Source: CATZDY01 sp045599035 (GTDB lineage Bacteria; Bacillota; Desulfotomaculia; Desulfotomaculales; Desulfocucumaceae). Taken from it: a stretch of 46,894 bases of DNA. Both the position numbers and the translations under genes were made by a program. Positions 8,281 to 16,108 of the stretch are shown piece after piece (positions within the stretch are counted from its first letter, which is position 1; the number at the start of each line of letters is the position of its first letter). A model generated the notes under the pieces. The model saw only the letters and a list, made by a program, of their open reading frames with translations. It did not search any database and was not told where the DNA came from. The DNA lies in contig JAZRVI010000044.1 of NCBI GenBank assembly GCA_045599035.1, positions 1-46,894 on the forward strand. The letters run 5' to 3'.

Positions 8281-9123
8281 ATGAGCGAATTGGCCTGGAA
8301 GATATTAGAGCGAAATTATCAGGATGTAATTTATGCTGCCTGTCAAGGAATTGCCAAAATTACCATTAACCGTCCAGAGGTCAGAAATGCCTTTCGTCCC
8401 CGAACCATTATGGAACTCATTGATGCTTTTACTCTGGCTAGAGAGGACAGTCAAATTGGGGTGGTTATTTTGACTGGAGCCAATCACGGGCAAGGTGTGG
8501 AAAAGGAAGCCTTTTGTTCCGGCGGAGATCAAAAGGTGCGGGGCAATGGGGGCTATGTGGGAGAAGATAATATTCCCCGGCTGAATGTGCTGGATTTGCA
8601 GCATTTGATCCGAATTATTCCCAAACCGGTTATTGCTATGGTGAATGGCTATGCCATTGGCGGAGGCCATGTGCTGCATATTGTTTGTGACCTAACCATT
8701 GCTTCCGAAAATGCCAGATTTGGTCAGACCGGCCCCAGGGTTGGTTCTTTTGACGGCGGTTATGGAGCAGGATATCTGGCCAGACTGGTAGGACATAAAA
8801 AAGCCCGGGAAATCTGGTATCTGTGTCGGCAATATACAGCCCAGGAAGCTTTGGAAATGGGTCTGGTTAATGCGGTTGTTCCCTTTGAGCAGCTGGAAGC
8901 GGAAACGGTACAATGGGCCAGGGAAATTTTGCAGCATTCCCCTATGGCTTTGCGGTTTTTGAAGGCTTCCTTTAATGCCGATACTGATGGTTTGGCCGGA
9001 TTGCAGCAATTTGCCGGAGATGCAACCTTGCTTTATTATACAACTGACGAAGCCAAAGAAGGCCGGGATGCTTTTAAGGAAAAAAGAAAGCCAAACTTTG
9101 ATCAATTTCCCAAATTTCCTTAA
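8281..9123 (+). CDS. menB: 1,4-dihydroxy-2-naphthoyl-CoA synthase
   Basis: Crotonase-fold enzyme closing the second ring of the naphthoquinone (EC 4.1.3.36). 280 residues. The CoA/oxyanion region FCSGGDQKVRG, the motif MVNGYAIGGGHVLH, and the active-site stretch GQTGPRVGSFDGGYG with the catalytic Asp and distal Tyr are all present. QTGP rather than QTD places it with the bicarbonate-dependent (E. coli-like) enzymes; this follows family knowledge. AAGGAG precedes ATG 8281 at the normal distance. About 80 bp separate it from menE, and nothing else is seen there apart from a short hairpin (GGCTTTCCC / GGGAAGAGCC) without a T tract. Confidence 0.96.
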   Translation: MSELAWKILERNYQDVIYAACQGIAKITINRPEVRNAFRPRTIMELIDAFTLAREDSQIGVVILTGANHGQGVEKEAFCSGGDQKVRGNGGYVGEDNIPRLNVLDLQHLIRIIPKPVIAMVNGYAIGGGHVLHIVCDLTIASENARFGQTGPRVGSFDGGYGAGYLARLVGHKKAREIWYLCRQYTAQEALEMGLVNAVVPFEQLEAETVQWAREILQHSPMALRFLKASFNADTDGLAGLQQFAGDATLLYYTTDEAKEGRDAFKEKRKPNFDQFPKFP

Positions 9124-9204
9124 AAAAGTATTAAAAAACTGGTTTTAAGGCTTTCCCTTGGGAAGAGCCAAATTCACAGTCTAATTTAGCTGGAAGGTGA
9201 TTGT

Positions 9205-10563
9205 ATGCAATGGCTGCAAGAAAAATATTTGACTAGTCCCCAAGCCCTTTGTCTTAATGATTGGAGCTTTCAGGAAGTTTATGAACGGGTTCGTAATTTG
9301 GCTTGCAAGCTTTATCCCCTGACGCAAAAGGAACAGAGAGTGGCTTTGTTCAGCGGAAATTCCCCCCAGGCCATTATTTTTTTATATGCTTTGCTGCTTT
9401 TGAAAAAAGAAGTCTTAATGCTGAATACAGGGCTTAATGCTCAGGAGTTGACCCGACAAATTGAGCAGGGAGGAGTTCGGCTGGTCTTTTCCGCTCAAGA
9501 GGAATATTTTTCTTTTGCTCAGGTAGAGCAGTTGCCGGAAACAGCCGTAGAGCTGGTTTGGGAATATGATCGGGAAAGCATAGCGGTTATTATGAATACC
9601 AGTGCTACCACCGGAAATTTTAAATCGGTTCCTATTCGCTGGAAACAGATTGAAGCTCAGGTTCAGGCTTCTGCCCAGATTTTAGGAGTGCAAAAAGAGG
9701 ATAATTGGCTGGTGGTTTTGCCCATCTTTCATGTCAGCGGCCTTTCCATTTTATTTAGGAGCTTGTATAATGGTACCCGAGTGACGATTTTGCCCAAGTT
9801 TCAGGAGGAAAAGGTGCTGGAACTAATTAATCAGGGACAAGTGAACTTAATTTCGCTGGTGCCGACCCTTTTAAAAAGAATTATTGCTGGAATCAAGCAC
9901 TCTGATTTAAGGGTAATTCTTTTGGGCGGGGAATTTATTCCCCAGGCTTTAATTGAAGAAAGCCAAGCCAAGGGTTTACCGATTTATAAAACCTATGGTA
10001 TGACTGAAACCATGAGTCAAAGTGCTACTTTTAATATTTTGGAGTATCCGGATAAAATACAGGCTGTGGGGCGGCCTTTACCTGGAGTAGAAATTCAAAT
10101 TCGAGAGCCGGATTCGGCCGGAATTGGAGAAATCTGTCTGAAAAGCCCCATGTTAATGGATGGCTATTTGGGGCAAGAACCGCTTGCTGGGTATTTGGCT
10201 ACCGGGGATATGGGCTATTTGGACGAAGACGGTTTTTTATTTGTGTTTAACCGACGCAAGGATTTAATAATTTCCGGGGGGGAAAATATTTATCCCAAAG
10301 AAATTGAAGATTTGCTCTATAAGCTGCCGGAGGTTCGGGAATGTGCGGTGGTAGGCAGAACGGACGAAAAGTGGGGGCAGGTGCCGGTGCTTTATGTGGT
10401 TTCATCTTTGACTGAGGAGGAGCTGAAACAATATTTGCTTCAAAACCTGGCCAAATATAAATTGCCCCGGCAAATTATTTTTCGTTCAGAATTGCCCAAA
10501 AATCCTTCCGGCAAAATTTTGCGAAAGCAGTTGTGGAAAAGCTTATGGAAATCAAACGGGTAA
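9205..10563 (+). CDS. menE: o-succinylbenzoate-CoA ligase
   Basis: Adenylate-forming enzyme that activates o-succinylbenzoate with ATP and CoA (EC 6.2.1.26). 452 residues. A3-like loop MNTSATTGNFKSVP, KTYGMTET (A5), GDMGYLDEDGFLFV (A7), NRRKDLIISGGENIYP (A8) and the C-terminal catalytic lysine in NPSGKILRKQL. RBS GGAAGGTGA precedes ATG 9205. The MSQS that follows the A5 motif is typical of MenE. The end overlaps the start of menC. Confidence 0.95.
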   Translation: MQWLQEKYLTSPQALCLNDWSFQEVYERVRNLACKLYPLTQKEQRVALFSGNSPQAIIFLYALLLLKKEVLMLNTGLNAQELTRQIEQGGVRLVFSAQEEYFSFAQVEQLPETAVELVWEYDRESIAVIMNTSATTGNFKSVPIRWKQIEAQVQASAQILGVQKEDNWLVVLPIFHVSGLSILFRSLYNGTRVTILPKFQEEKVLELINQGQVNLISLVPTLLKRIIAGIKHSDLRVILLGGEFIPQALIEESQAKGLPIYKTYGMTETMSQSATFNILEYPDKIQAVGRPLPGVEIQIREPDSAGIGEICLKSPMLMDGYLGQEPLAGYLATGDMGYLDEDGFLFVFNRRKDLIISGGENIYPKEIEDLLYKLPEVRECAVVGRTDEKWGQVPVLYVVSSLTEEELKQYLLQNLAKYKLPRQIIFRSELPKNPSGKILRKQLWKSLWKSNG

Positions 10564-11642
10564 TTTTATATCATGTGGATTTGCCCCTGAAATTTGTTTT
10601 TAAAACAGCCCAGGAGTCCTTGAGTCACCGGGAAACCCTTATTTTAAAGGTTTTTGATGCGGAAGGCAATTATGGCTATGGGGAGGCAGTAGCCTTTACA
10701 ACGCCTTTTTATACGGAAGAAACTTTGGCCAAATCCCTGCAGGCTTTAAAAGATGACTATATTCCCCAAATTTTGAACCGGGAAATTGAGCATCCTTTTG
10801 CCATTCATGCCCTGCTGGATCGGCGGTTTCCCATGGCTGTCGCCGGTCTGGAAAATGCTTTGCTGGATATTTGGAGCAAAAAGCAGGGTAAAAATCTGAT
10901 TTCCGCTCTTTTCCCGGAAACAAGAAAACCTTATATAGAAATTGGTCTGGTTTTGGGGGATTTGCCCTATCCGGAGTTGGCCGAAAAAATTAGAGAATAC
11001 CGGGCAGCGGGCTGCCGAAGGTTTAAAATTAAAATTAAGCCGGAGGATGGCTATCAGCGAATATCTCAGGTGGTGCGGGATTTCCCGGATTTGCAGCTGG
11101 CGGTGGATGCCAATCGCAGTTACAGCCTATCTCAACTGCAAGAAGTAAAAAAATTTGATGCTTTGCCTTTGCTGTGTCTGGAGGAACCTTTTGCCCGGAT
11201 TGAAAATTATCCCCAGCTTCAAAGTCAGCTTCAAACCCCCATTTGTTTGGATGAGAGCATCCAAAGCATGGAGCAGTTGAAAAAAGCGGCGGAGCTGAAT
11301 TTATTCCGAGTGTTGAATATAAAAATTGGTCGGCTGGGCGGCCTGTATTATGTCCGGCAGATGATTGATTTTTGCCGCCAAAATTCCCTGCAATATTGGA
11401 TTGGCAGTATGGTGGAAAGCGGAATTTCCAAAATATTGCATATGGGGTTGGCTGCTTTGCCGGATACTTATATGGCTGGGGATTTGTCCGATTCCTGCCG
11501 CTATTTTGCCGAGGATCTTATTGAACCGGCCATAGCTTTTGTTGGGGGCAAAATGCAAGTACCTCAAGGAATTGGCTTGGGAGTACAAATTAAAGAGCAA
11601 ATTCTAGCTCAATATACCCTGGAAAAGTGGGTGATTGTATGA
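10545..11642 (+). CDS. menC: o-succinylbenzoate synthase
   Basis: Enolase-superfamily dehydratase converting SHCHC to o-succinylbenzoate. 365 residues from ATG 10545; a GTG at 10533 would add four residues. Barrel residues are visible in order: the KIKIK lysines near 160, metal ligands in VDANRSY, LEEPF and CLDESI, and the second base region NIKIGRLGGL. It overlaps the end of menE by 19 bp, and its stop overlaps the ATG of the thioesterase (ATGA). The context distinguishes it from N-acylamino-acid racemase, a close relative. Confidence 0.93.
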   Translation: MEIKRVILYHVDLPLKFVFKTAQESLSHRETLILKVFDAEGNYGYGEAVAFTTPFYTEETLAKSLQALKDDYIPQILNREIEHPFAIHALLDRRFPMAVAGLENALLDIWSKKQGKNLISALFPETRKPYIEIGLVLGDLPYPELAEKIREYRAAGCRRFKIKIKPEDGYQRISQVVRDFPDLQLAVDANRSYSLSQLQEVKKFDALPLLCLEEPFARIENYPQLQSQLQTPICLDESIQSMEQLKKAAELNLFRVLNIKIGRLGGLYYVRQMIDFCRQNSLQYWIGSMVESGISKILHMGLAALPDTYMAGDLSDSCRYFAEDLIEPAIAFVGGKMQVPQGIGLGVQIKEQILAQYTLEKWVIV

Positions 11643-12016
11643 ACTTAATTGAAGCTTTGGAGATTAGTGAAACTCATTTAACGGAAAAGGGCTATCAGGC
11701 CAGCATGAAGCTGGGAGAATTTCACGCCCAGCCTTTTGGTTATGTAAATGGGGGAGCGATTTTGGCCTTTGCGGAAATTACTGCCGGTTATGCTACCGGC
11801 TTATTAGGGCAGGGGCAGTATCAGGCTGCCGGGCAGAGTGTTACCGGAAACCATTTGAAAGCCAAAAAATCTCAGGGAATGCTTTATGCTCAGGCCGAAT
11901 TGCTGCACCAGGGCAGCCGAACCCATGTTTGGCACATTCGGATGCTGGATGAAAATAATGATTTGATTTCTCAAGTAACTGTCACCAATGCCCTGATTTA
12001 TGCCAAGGGAAAATAG
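11639..12016 (+). CDS. menI: hotdog-fold thioesterase, probable DHNA-CoA thioesterase
   Basis: Probably hydrolyses 1,4-dihydroxy-2-naphthoyl-CoA to DHNA, the last cytoplasmic step before prenylation. 125 residues with a PaaI/YdiI-type core: Gln in HAQPFG, GGAILAFAE with the catalytic Glu, and the later QSVTGNHLK. The usual His of the LHGG motif is Asn here (YVNGG). The start codon overlaps the menC stop, so it is the last gene of the men operon. menA and menG are not in the window. The function rests on context; another small-acyl-CoA thioesterase is possible. Confidence 0.75.
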   Translation: MNLIEALEISETHLTEKGYQASMKLGEFHAQPFGYVNGGAILAFAEITAGYATGLLGQGQYQAAGQSVTGNHLKAKKSQGMLYAQAELLHQGSRTHVWHIRMLDENNDLISQVTVTNALIYAKGK

Positions 12017-12020
12017 AAGA

Positions 12021-12052
12021 AAACAGGCAGACTATGATTAGTCTGCCTGTTT
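12021..12052 (+). terminator. terminator-like hairpin after the men operon
   Basis: AAACAGGCAGACT (12021-12033) pairs perfectly with AGTCTGCCTGTTT (12040-12052) around a six-base loop, five bases after the menI stop. The T tract is only three bases, but the stem is strong and could work in both directions, also ending the minus-strand hicB transcript. Confidence 0.75.
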
Positions 12053-12054
12053 GG

Positions 12055-12163
12055 ATCAAGCGTAATAAATCCACTTCATTTTCTTTTTTGGCAATAAAAT
12101 CCCAATGCTTTATGAGCAGTTCTCCAATAAGACCCAGATCGGTTTGTTTTGATCGGTCAAGCT
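12055..12163 (-). pseudogene. frame-displaced protein-like tail behind the HicB gene
   Basis: Directly after the hicB stop, a different minus-strand frame reads on for about 40 protein-like codons (ELDRSKQTDLGLIGELL, then HWDFIAKKENEVDLLRLI) without a start codon, up to the men terminator. It may be a former C-terminal extension of the HicB protein cut off by a frameshift, or the end of a lost neighbour. I do not recognise its family. Confidence 0.35.
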
Positions 12164-12508
12164 CTAGCGGGACAATTTGTAAATGGCATATTGATTCAAA
12201 GAAACGCCTTCCTTTTTGGCTTCAATGGCCAAACGCCGATGTAAGGATCGAGGCATTCGGATTAAAAATTTGCCGCTGTAATTTTCTTCCGTAATGGGCA
12301 GGGGAATTTCCCGACCCAGATTAAGATTGGTTTCCAGAGCATCCACCAGGGCTTCCTGCAAATTATTCAACACCATTTCCAGAGTTTCGCCTACCCGACA
12401 ACAACCTTCCAGTTCCAAAATATCGCCCGAAAAATAATGTACATTTTCGTCTTGAATTTCCTGTACTATCTTGGTATAAGGCAGCTTTAAATAGTCTTCC
12501 AGAGTCAT
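12164..12508 (-). CDS. HicB-family antitoxin, orphan
   Basis: 114-residue protein with the HicB layout. The N-terminal partial RNase-H-like part carries the usual signature as SGDILELEGCCRVGET followed by NNLQEALVDALE. A C-terminal ribbon-helix-helix DNA-binding segment (SGKFLIRMPRSLHRRLAIEA, then EGVSLNQYAIYKLSR) follows. HicB normally neutralises the HicA mRNA endonuclease and represses its own operon. No hicA-like gene lies on either side: upstream is the divergent AraC gene and downstream is the frame-displaced tail. AAGGAAGGGG precedes the ATG. Many such solitary HicB-like proteins act only as regulators, so a toxin-antitoxin role is unproven. Confidence 0.8.
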   Translation of the reverse strand: MTLEDYLKLPYTKIVQEIQDENVHYFSGDILELEGCCRVGETLEMVLNNLQEALVDALETNLNLGREIPLPITEENYSGKFLIRMPRSLHRRLAIEAKKEGVSLNQYAIYKLSR

Positions 12509-12653
12509 GGTTTGCCCCTTCCTTCTTAAATAATTAAACTTATCTTACTATGAAATCCCCGTCAAAGCAATAAAAAGATAAAATTTTCCCAAGTCAGGCA
12601 AAGAAATTTGGCTGAGATTTTTTTATAATAAGAAGCATAAAGGGGGGCGGAAT

Positions 12654-13508
12654 TTGAGCTATCGAAAATTAGTGCAGGACTGTCTCGATTATATTGAAGA
12701 GAATTTGACCGCCGAATTGACACCTCAAAGCCTGGCTGCTTATTTTGGTTATTCTTTGTATCATTTTTGTTATGTTTTTAAGACATGTCTGGAAATGCCG
12801 GTTGGAGAATATGTTCGATGGCGACGAATGCAGGTGGCGGCAGAAGAGTTGCGGTCAGGTAAAAAGGTAAGCGATACTGGCTGGGATCTGGGCTTTGAAA
12901 CTGTTTCCGGATTCTATCGGGCTTTTAAAAAGCAATATGGTCTAACCCCCAAAAAATATCAAATATTATATAAAGGATGTGTTTTTATGCAGGTTCAAGT
13001 AATGCAAAAAGCGGCTTTTAAGGCAGTAGGTTATACTTTTTATCCCCCAGAATGCAAGGACAAGGTGCATAATCATAATTTGGAAGGAGCCTATTGGCTG
13101 GATCAGGATTTTTCCAACATTGATAGTAAGGAATATGCTAAGCTGGCTGATAGAAAAGCCGAAATCGGCTTGTGGCTCCATCCCCAGGATAATGGCAATT
13201 TGTTTTACTTCTTTGGAGCTATTGTAGATGATTTTGATTTTATTCCGGCTGGAGCCGAAAAAATTGAAATTCCGGCGGCTGAATATGCAGTTTTTACTAC
13301 CAATCCGGTTAATTTGGCGGAAGATAAAGCAGCTTTTGCTCAGGCTATCCGTAAGACCTGGAAGCAGATTTTTTTGGAATGGTTTGAAACCTCTGAATAC
13401 AAATGGGACGAAAGCAAGATTGCTTTTGAATATTATGGTTTAGAAAATGGCAGTCTCAAAAGCACAGCAGCTACAGCTCAGATCTTTGTTCCGGTGCTGA
13501 AAAAATAA
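12654..13508 (+). CDS. AraC-family regulator with GyrI-like effector domain
   Basis: 284 residues. The N-terminal 100 hold two helix-turn-helix motifs of the AraC/XylS type (LTPQSLAAYFGYSLYHFCYVF; WDLGFETVSGFYRAFKKQYG, ending LTPKKYQ). The C-terminal 165 form a GyrI/SOUL-like ligand domain (AAFKAVGYTF, GLWLHP, PAAEYAVFTT), the arrangement of SAV/Rob-type regulators that bind cationic or amphipathic compounds. It starts at TTG 12654 behind a long purine run (AGGGGGGCGG); a TATAAT lies at 12624-12629 without a good -35. Its target is unknown; no transporter lies beside it. Confidence 0.88.
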   Translation: MSYRKLVQDCLDYIEENLTAELTPQSLAAYFGYSLYHFCYVFKTCLEMPVGEYVRWRRMQVAAEELRSGKKVSDTGWDLGFETVSGFYRAFKKQYGLTPKKYQILYKGCVFMQVQVMQKAAFKAVGYTFYPPECKDKVHNHNLEGAYWLDQDFSNIDSKEYAKLADRKAEIGLWLHPQDNGNLFYFFGAIVDDFDFIPAGAEKIEIPAAEYAVFTTNPVNLAEDKAAFAQAIRKTWKQIFLEWFETSEYKWDESKIAFEYYGLENGSLKSTAATAQIFVPVLKK

Positions 13509-13540
13509 AATATTATTCGGCCAGATAATTTCCAGACAGC

Positions 13541-13681
13541 GTGAACCACTCCGACTTATAGAAGTCGGAGTTTCTTGCTTTACCCACTACTGCCTGGCTG
13601 ACATAATCGTTAGCTCAAGTCTTACACAATGTCCACAGGCGTATGAGTTTGGGCTATTCCATCCCTACTGTATATTTAGTT
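13541..13681 (-). ncRNA. orphan omegaRNA-like right end
   Basis: The 140 bases after the tnpB stop remnant end in AACTCCGACTT-loop-AAGTCGGAGT followed by GGTTCAC, the form of the conserved 3' hairpin of TnpB guide RNAs. The boundary at 13541 would put the guide into the flanking sequence just before it (13525-13540). No functional tnpB is attached. Expression is unknown. Confidence 0.5.
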
Positions 13682-13745
13682 TTAGGCTGCTTCAGCAAGT
13701 AACCGCAGTCCTTCGTTCAGTATATTGATAATGCAGCATGAATAC
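13682..13745 (-). pseudogene. 3' end of a tnpB gene
   Basis: The minus-strand frame reads NEGLRLLAEAA and stops at 13682-13684. This matches the C-terminus of the TnpB at the right edge of the window (NEGLRILKSA), including the preceding INI. Everything upstream of the last 20 codons is lost. Confidence 0.7.
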
Positions 13746-13973
13746 TGAATGATGATTATTATCCAATAACCTTTATGCTGACTACGACCGATTATATTAT
13801 GATTTGAACACTATAAATAACAAAAGTCAAGAAAACGCCGTGTTTATCGCAATTCATCCCGCCACCTATAGAGGTGGGGGATTTTTTGCTCACGGCGTGT
13901 TAAAACCAGCTTTTCAAGATATTTTTATCAAAATAAGCTGGAGCTGAAAAAGGAGGAAAATTTTTCTTTTTTG

Positions 13974-14002
13974 TTGCGGTCATCAGGCAAAAACGCTATA
14001 AT
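13974..14002 (+). promoter_or_regulatory. probable promoter of the phosphatase-like membrane protein gene
   Basis: TATAAT at 13997-14002 with TTGCGG at 13974-13979, 17 bp apart. The -10 is perfect and the -35 weak. It lies 36 bp before ATG 14039. Confidence 0.5.
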
Positions 14003-14038
14003 AAAAAAGAATTTGAACAGGAGGGGGTAAAAAAACTT

Positions 14039-16108
14039 ATGAAACGGTTGTGCCTGGCCGGTTTGATGGTGTTTATGCTTTTGGCTGGTTTTTGTGGAGT
14101 AGCCTCGGCTCAGGATTCCCCCGGCTGTTTGGTGATTTTGCTTGTGGATCAAATTGGCTGGACAGATATTAACCAACCGGAGTATCTTCATTTTCAGGAA
14201 CTAATTCAAGAAGGAGCGGTGGGACTGCTTAATACCGCTACGGCCGGGGAACGCAACCCGGATAATAATTATCTGACTATGGGCAGCAGCAGTCCCAGTG
14301 TGGGTTATCCTTGGGCAGCGACAGCCAGGCAGGGAAAAACCGGTTTATATCAGCCCAATTATCAAAAATTATTGGAACAAAAAAGTCATTATAAACAGGA
14401 TTTGGGCGGCTTGGGAGAAGCTTTGCGGCAGGCCGGAATTGCGGTGGCTGTTTGGGGGAATGCGGATTTAAGCCTGGATGGTTTGCAGCCCGGACGGCAG
14501 GCTGTCACCATGTTTATGGATCATCAGGGGCGGGTGGCTCAGGGAGAAGTGGATTTTTGGCAGGAAGATGCTTCCTTGCCCTGGGGATTTCGCACGGATA
14601 CCCAAAGGCTGCAACAGTTATTTGAGGAATATTATGATGATTCACAGGTATTGGTTATAGAATTTGGGGATACCAGTCGAGAAGCTTATTACGGCCAGGA
14701 TACCAAGGCTTTAAGCCGGGCGGATCAATTTTTGGGATGGCTTATGAGCCAGCTAAACTGGCAAAAGGATGCTTTGCTTTGCCTTGCTCCCACGCCCAAT
14801 CCCCGGCAGCTCAACAATACCTTTACTCCCCTGCTTATGCGGGGAGCTGGAATCGAACCGGGATTGCTGACTTCTGATTCAACCCGTCGGGTGGGGGTTA
14901 TCAGCAATTTAGATTTGGCTCCAACAATTTTGAGCTTTTTTAATGTACCCGTTCCGGAGCTGATGTATGGAGAGCCTTTGCAAAGCCGAGCCGGTCAGCC
15001 GGTCAGCTTGACGGAGCTGGAAAATAATCTGGTCAACAGCAGTTTACGCAAGGTGCCGGTTTTGCTGGTTAATGGAATTTATTTTGGCCTTTTATTACTG
15101 CTGGGCGGAATTTTGGCGGCGGCCAGGGTCAAAAAACTTACTTTGCCTCGTTATCTGGAAAAATCTAGCTATCCGCTTTTCTTTTCCGTTTTTCTTTGTC
15201 CCGGAGCTGTTTTGCTTTTGGGCTTTTGGCCGCAGCTTTCTGTCTGGGCTTCGATTTTGCTTGATCTGCTTTTGGCGGCTGGCCTGACCGCTTTGGTTTA
15301 TGCCGTTTATCGTCAGGTGTTGGTTTTGGAAAGCTGTCTGGCTGGGGTGGCTTTGGCTTTTTTGGGTCTGGTGACTTTGGATCTGCTGTTTGGTTCGCAA
15401 TTAATGCTTTATTCCCCTTTGGGCTATGATTTGCAGCGGGGAGCCAGATTTTACGGCTTGGGCAATGAATATCTGGGCTTGTTAATTGGCAGTGAGGCTT
15501 TGGGCTTGAGCTGTTTTTATTCCTTGCAGCAAACCACCAGGCGGATGCTGGGAATATTGCTTTTTCAGTTGGGGCTGCTGATTTTATTCGCTCTGCCGAC
15601 CCTGGGTTCCAATGCCGGTTCTTCCTTGACTTTGACTGCTGTTTTTATCAGCTTTTTTATTTTGTGGAATCGGCAGAAGCTGGCCTTGAAAAAAATTATC
15701 CTGACTGCTTTGGCTCTTGCCCTGCTTATTGCCCTGCTTTTTGGCAGTGATTTTTGGAGCAGCAGCCATTCACATATTGGCAAAGCCTTGCAGGATATTC
15801 AGTTAAATGGCTGGTGGATTGCCGGGCAGATTATCACTCGAAAATTGCTGATGAATCTGACCTTAATCAAAACCAACTGGCTGACCTTGCTGGTGCCTTT
15901 GCTGGTCATATTTTTGCTGGTTGAATTTAACCGTCCCGGTTCAGCCTTAAAGAAAATGGATTCGGCTTTGACACGGGGCAGTCAAATTGCCCTGTGGGGA
16001 GCTTTGCTGGGCTTTTTGGCTAATGATTCGGGTATTGTGGTGGCGGCTTTGGCTTTGATCTATCCGCTTTTTGCTTTGCTTGGGCAGGCTTTGCGGTCTT
16101 CTAGCTGA
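14039..16108 (+). CDS. exported alkaline-phosphatase-fold domain fused to a polytopic membrane domain
   Basis: 689 residues. A signal peptide (1-24, ending VASAQ) is followed by an extracytoplasmic domain of about 310 residues that resembles the alkaline-phosphatase/sulfatase superfamily: VILLVDQIGWTDI for the first metal Asp, a GSSSPSVGYP stretch in the nucleophile region, VIEFGD, and GVISNLDLAPTILSFFNVP as in phosphopentomutase/iPGM-type folds. From about residue 345 there are eight to ten hydrophobic helices, including LGLLIGSEALGLSC and LPTLGSNAGSSLTLTAVF. The substrate is unknown; a role in envelope polymer or lipid metabolism is a guess. A GAGGGGG ribosome site precedes the ATG. The 3' end overlaps the convergent ktrA by 8 bp. 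Confidence 0.7.
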   Translation: MKRLCLAGLMVFMLLAGFCGVASAQDSPGCLVILLVDQIGWTDINQPEYLHFQELIQEGAVGLLNTATAGERNPDNNYLTMGSSSPSVGYPWAATARQGKTGLYQPNYQKLLEQKSHYKQDLGGLGEALRQAGIAVAVWGNADLSLDGLQPGRQAVTMFMDHQGRVAQGEVDFWQEDASLPWGFRTDTQRLQQLFEEYYDDSQVLVIEFGDTSREAYYGQDTKALSRADQFLGWLMSQLNWQKDALLCLAPTPNPRQLNNTFTPLLMRGAGIEPGLLTSDSTRRVGVISNLDLAPTILSFFNVPVPELMYGEPLQSRAGQPVSLTELENNLVNSSLRKVPVLLVNGIYFGLLLLLGGILAAARVKKLTLPRYLEKSSYPLFFSVFLCPGAVLLLGFWPQLSVWASILLDLLLAAGLTALVYAVYRQVLVLESCLAGVALAFLGLVTLDLLFGSQLMLYSPLGYDLQRGARFYGLGNEYLGLLIGSEALGLSCFYSLQQTTRRMLGILLFQLGLLILFALPTLGSNAGSSLTLTAVFISFFILWNRQKLALKKIILTALALALLIALLFGSDFWSSSHSHIGKALQDIQLNGWWIAGQIITRKLLMNLTLIKTNWLTLLVPLLVIFLLVEFNRPGSALKKMDSALTRGSQIALWGALLGFLANDSGIVVAALALIYPLFALLGQALRSSS

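Larger units (their letters stand above)
13541..13898 (-). mobile_element. internally deleted IS200/IS605-family element
   Basis: Read on the minus strand, a left-end-like nested hairpin comes first (ACGCCGTG at 13835-13842 with CACGGCGT at 13891-13898 around an inner CCACC/GGTGG stem). After it come a short AT-rich stretch, the last codons of a tnpB (13682-13745), and then a right end with a perfect 10-bp hairpin (13548-13557 / 13562-13571) finishing GTGGTTCAC. All of tnpA and nearly all of tnpB are gone. The same left-end architecture occurs at 19801 and 45382. The ends are inferred from these parallels. No other gene is seen in 13509-14038. Confidence 0.7.

Noticed and set aside
9124..9204. 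Hairpin GGCTTTCCC / GGGAAGAGCC between menB and menE as a terminator
   Set aside because: No T tract and the operon continues; it has no visible role.
15565..15783. Long antisense reading frames opposite the membrane-protein, nuoF-like, carB and surface-protein genes
   Set aside because: They mirror codon bias of the real genes, lack ribosome sites and show no protein family features.
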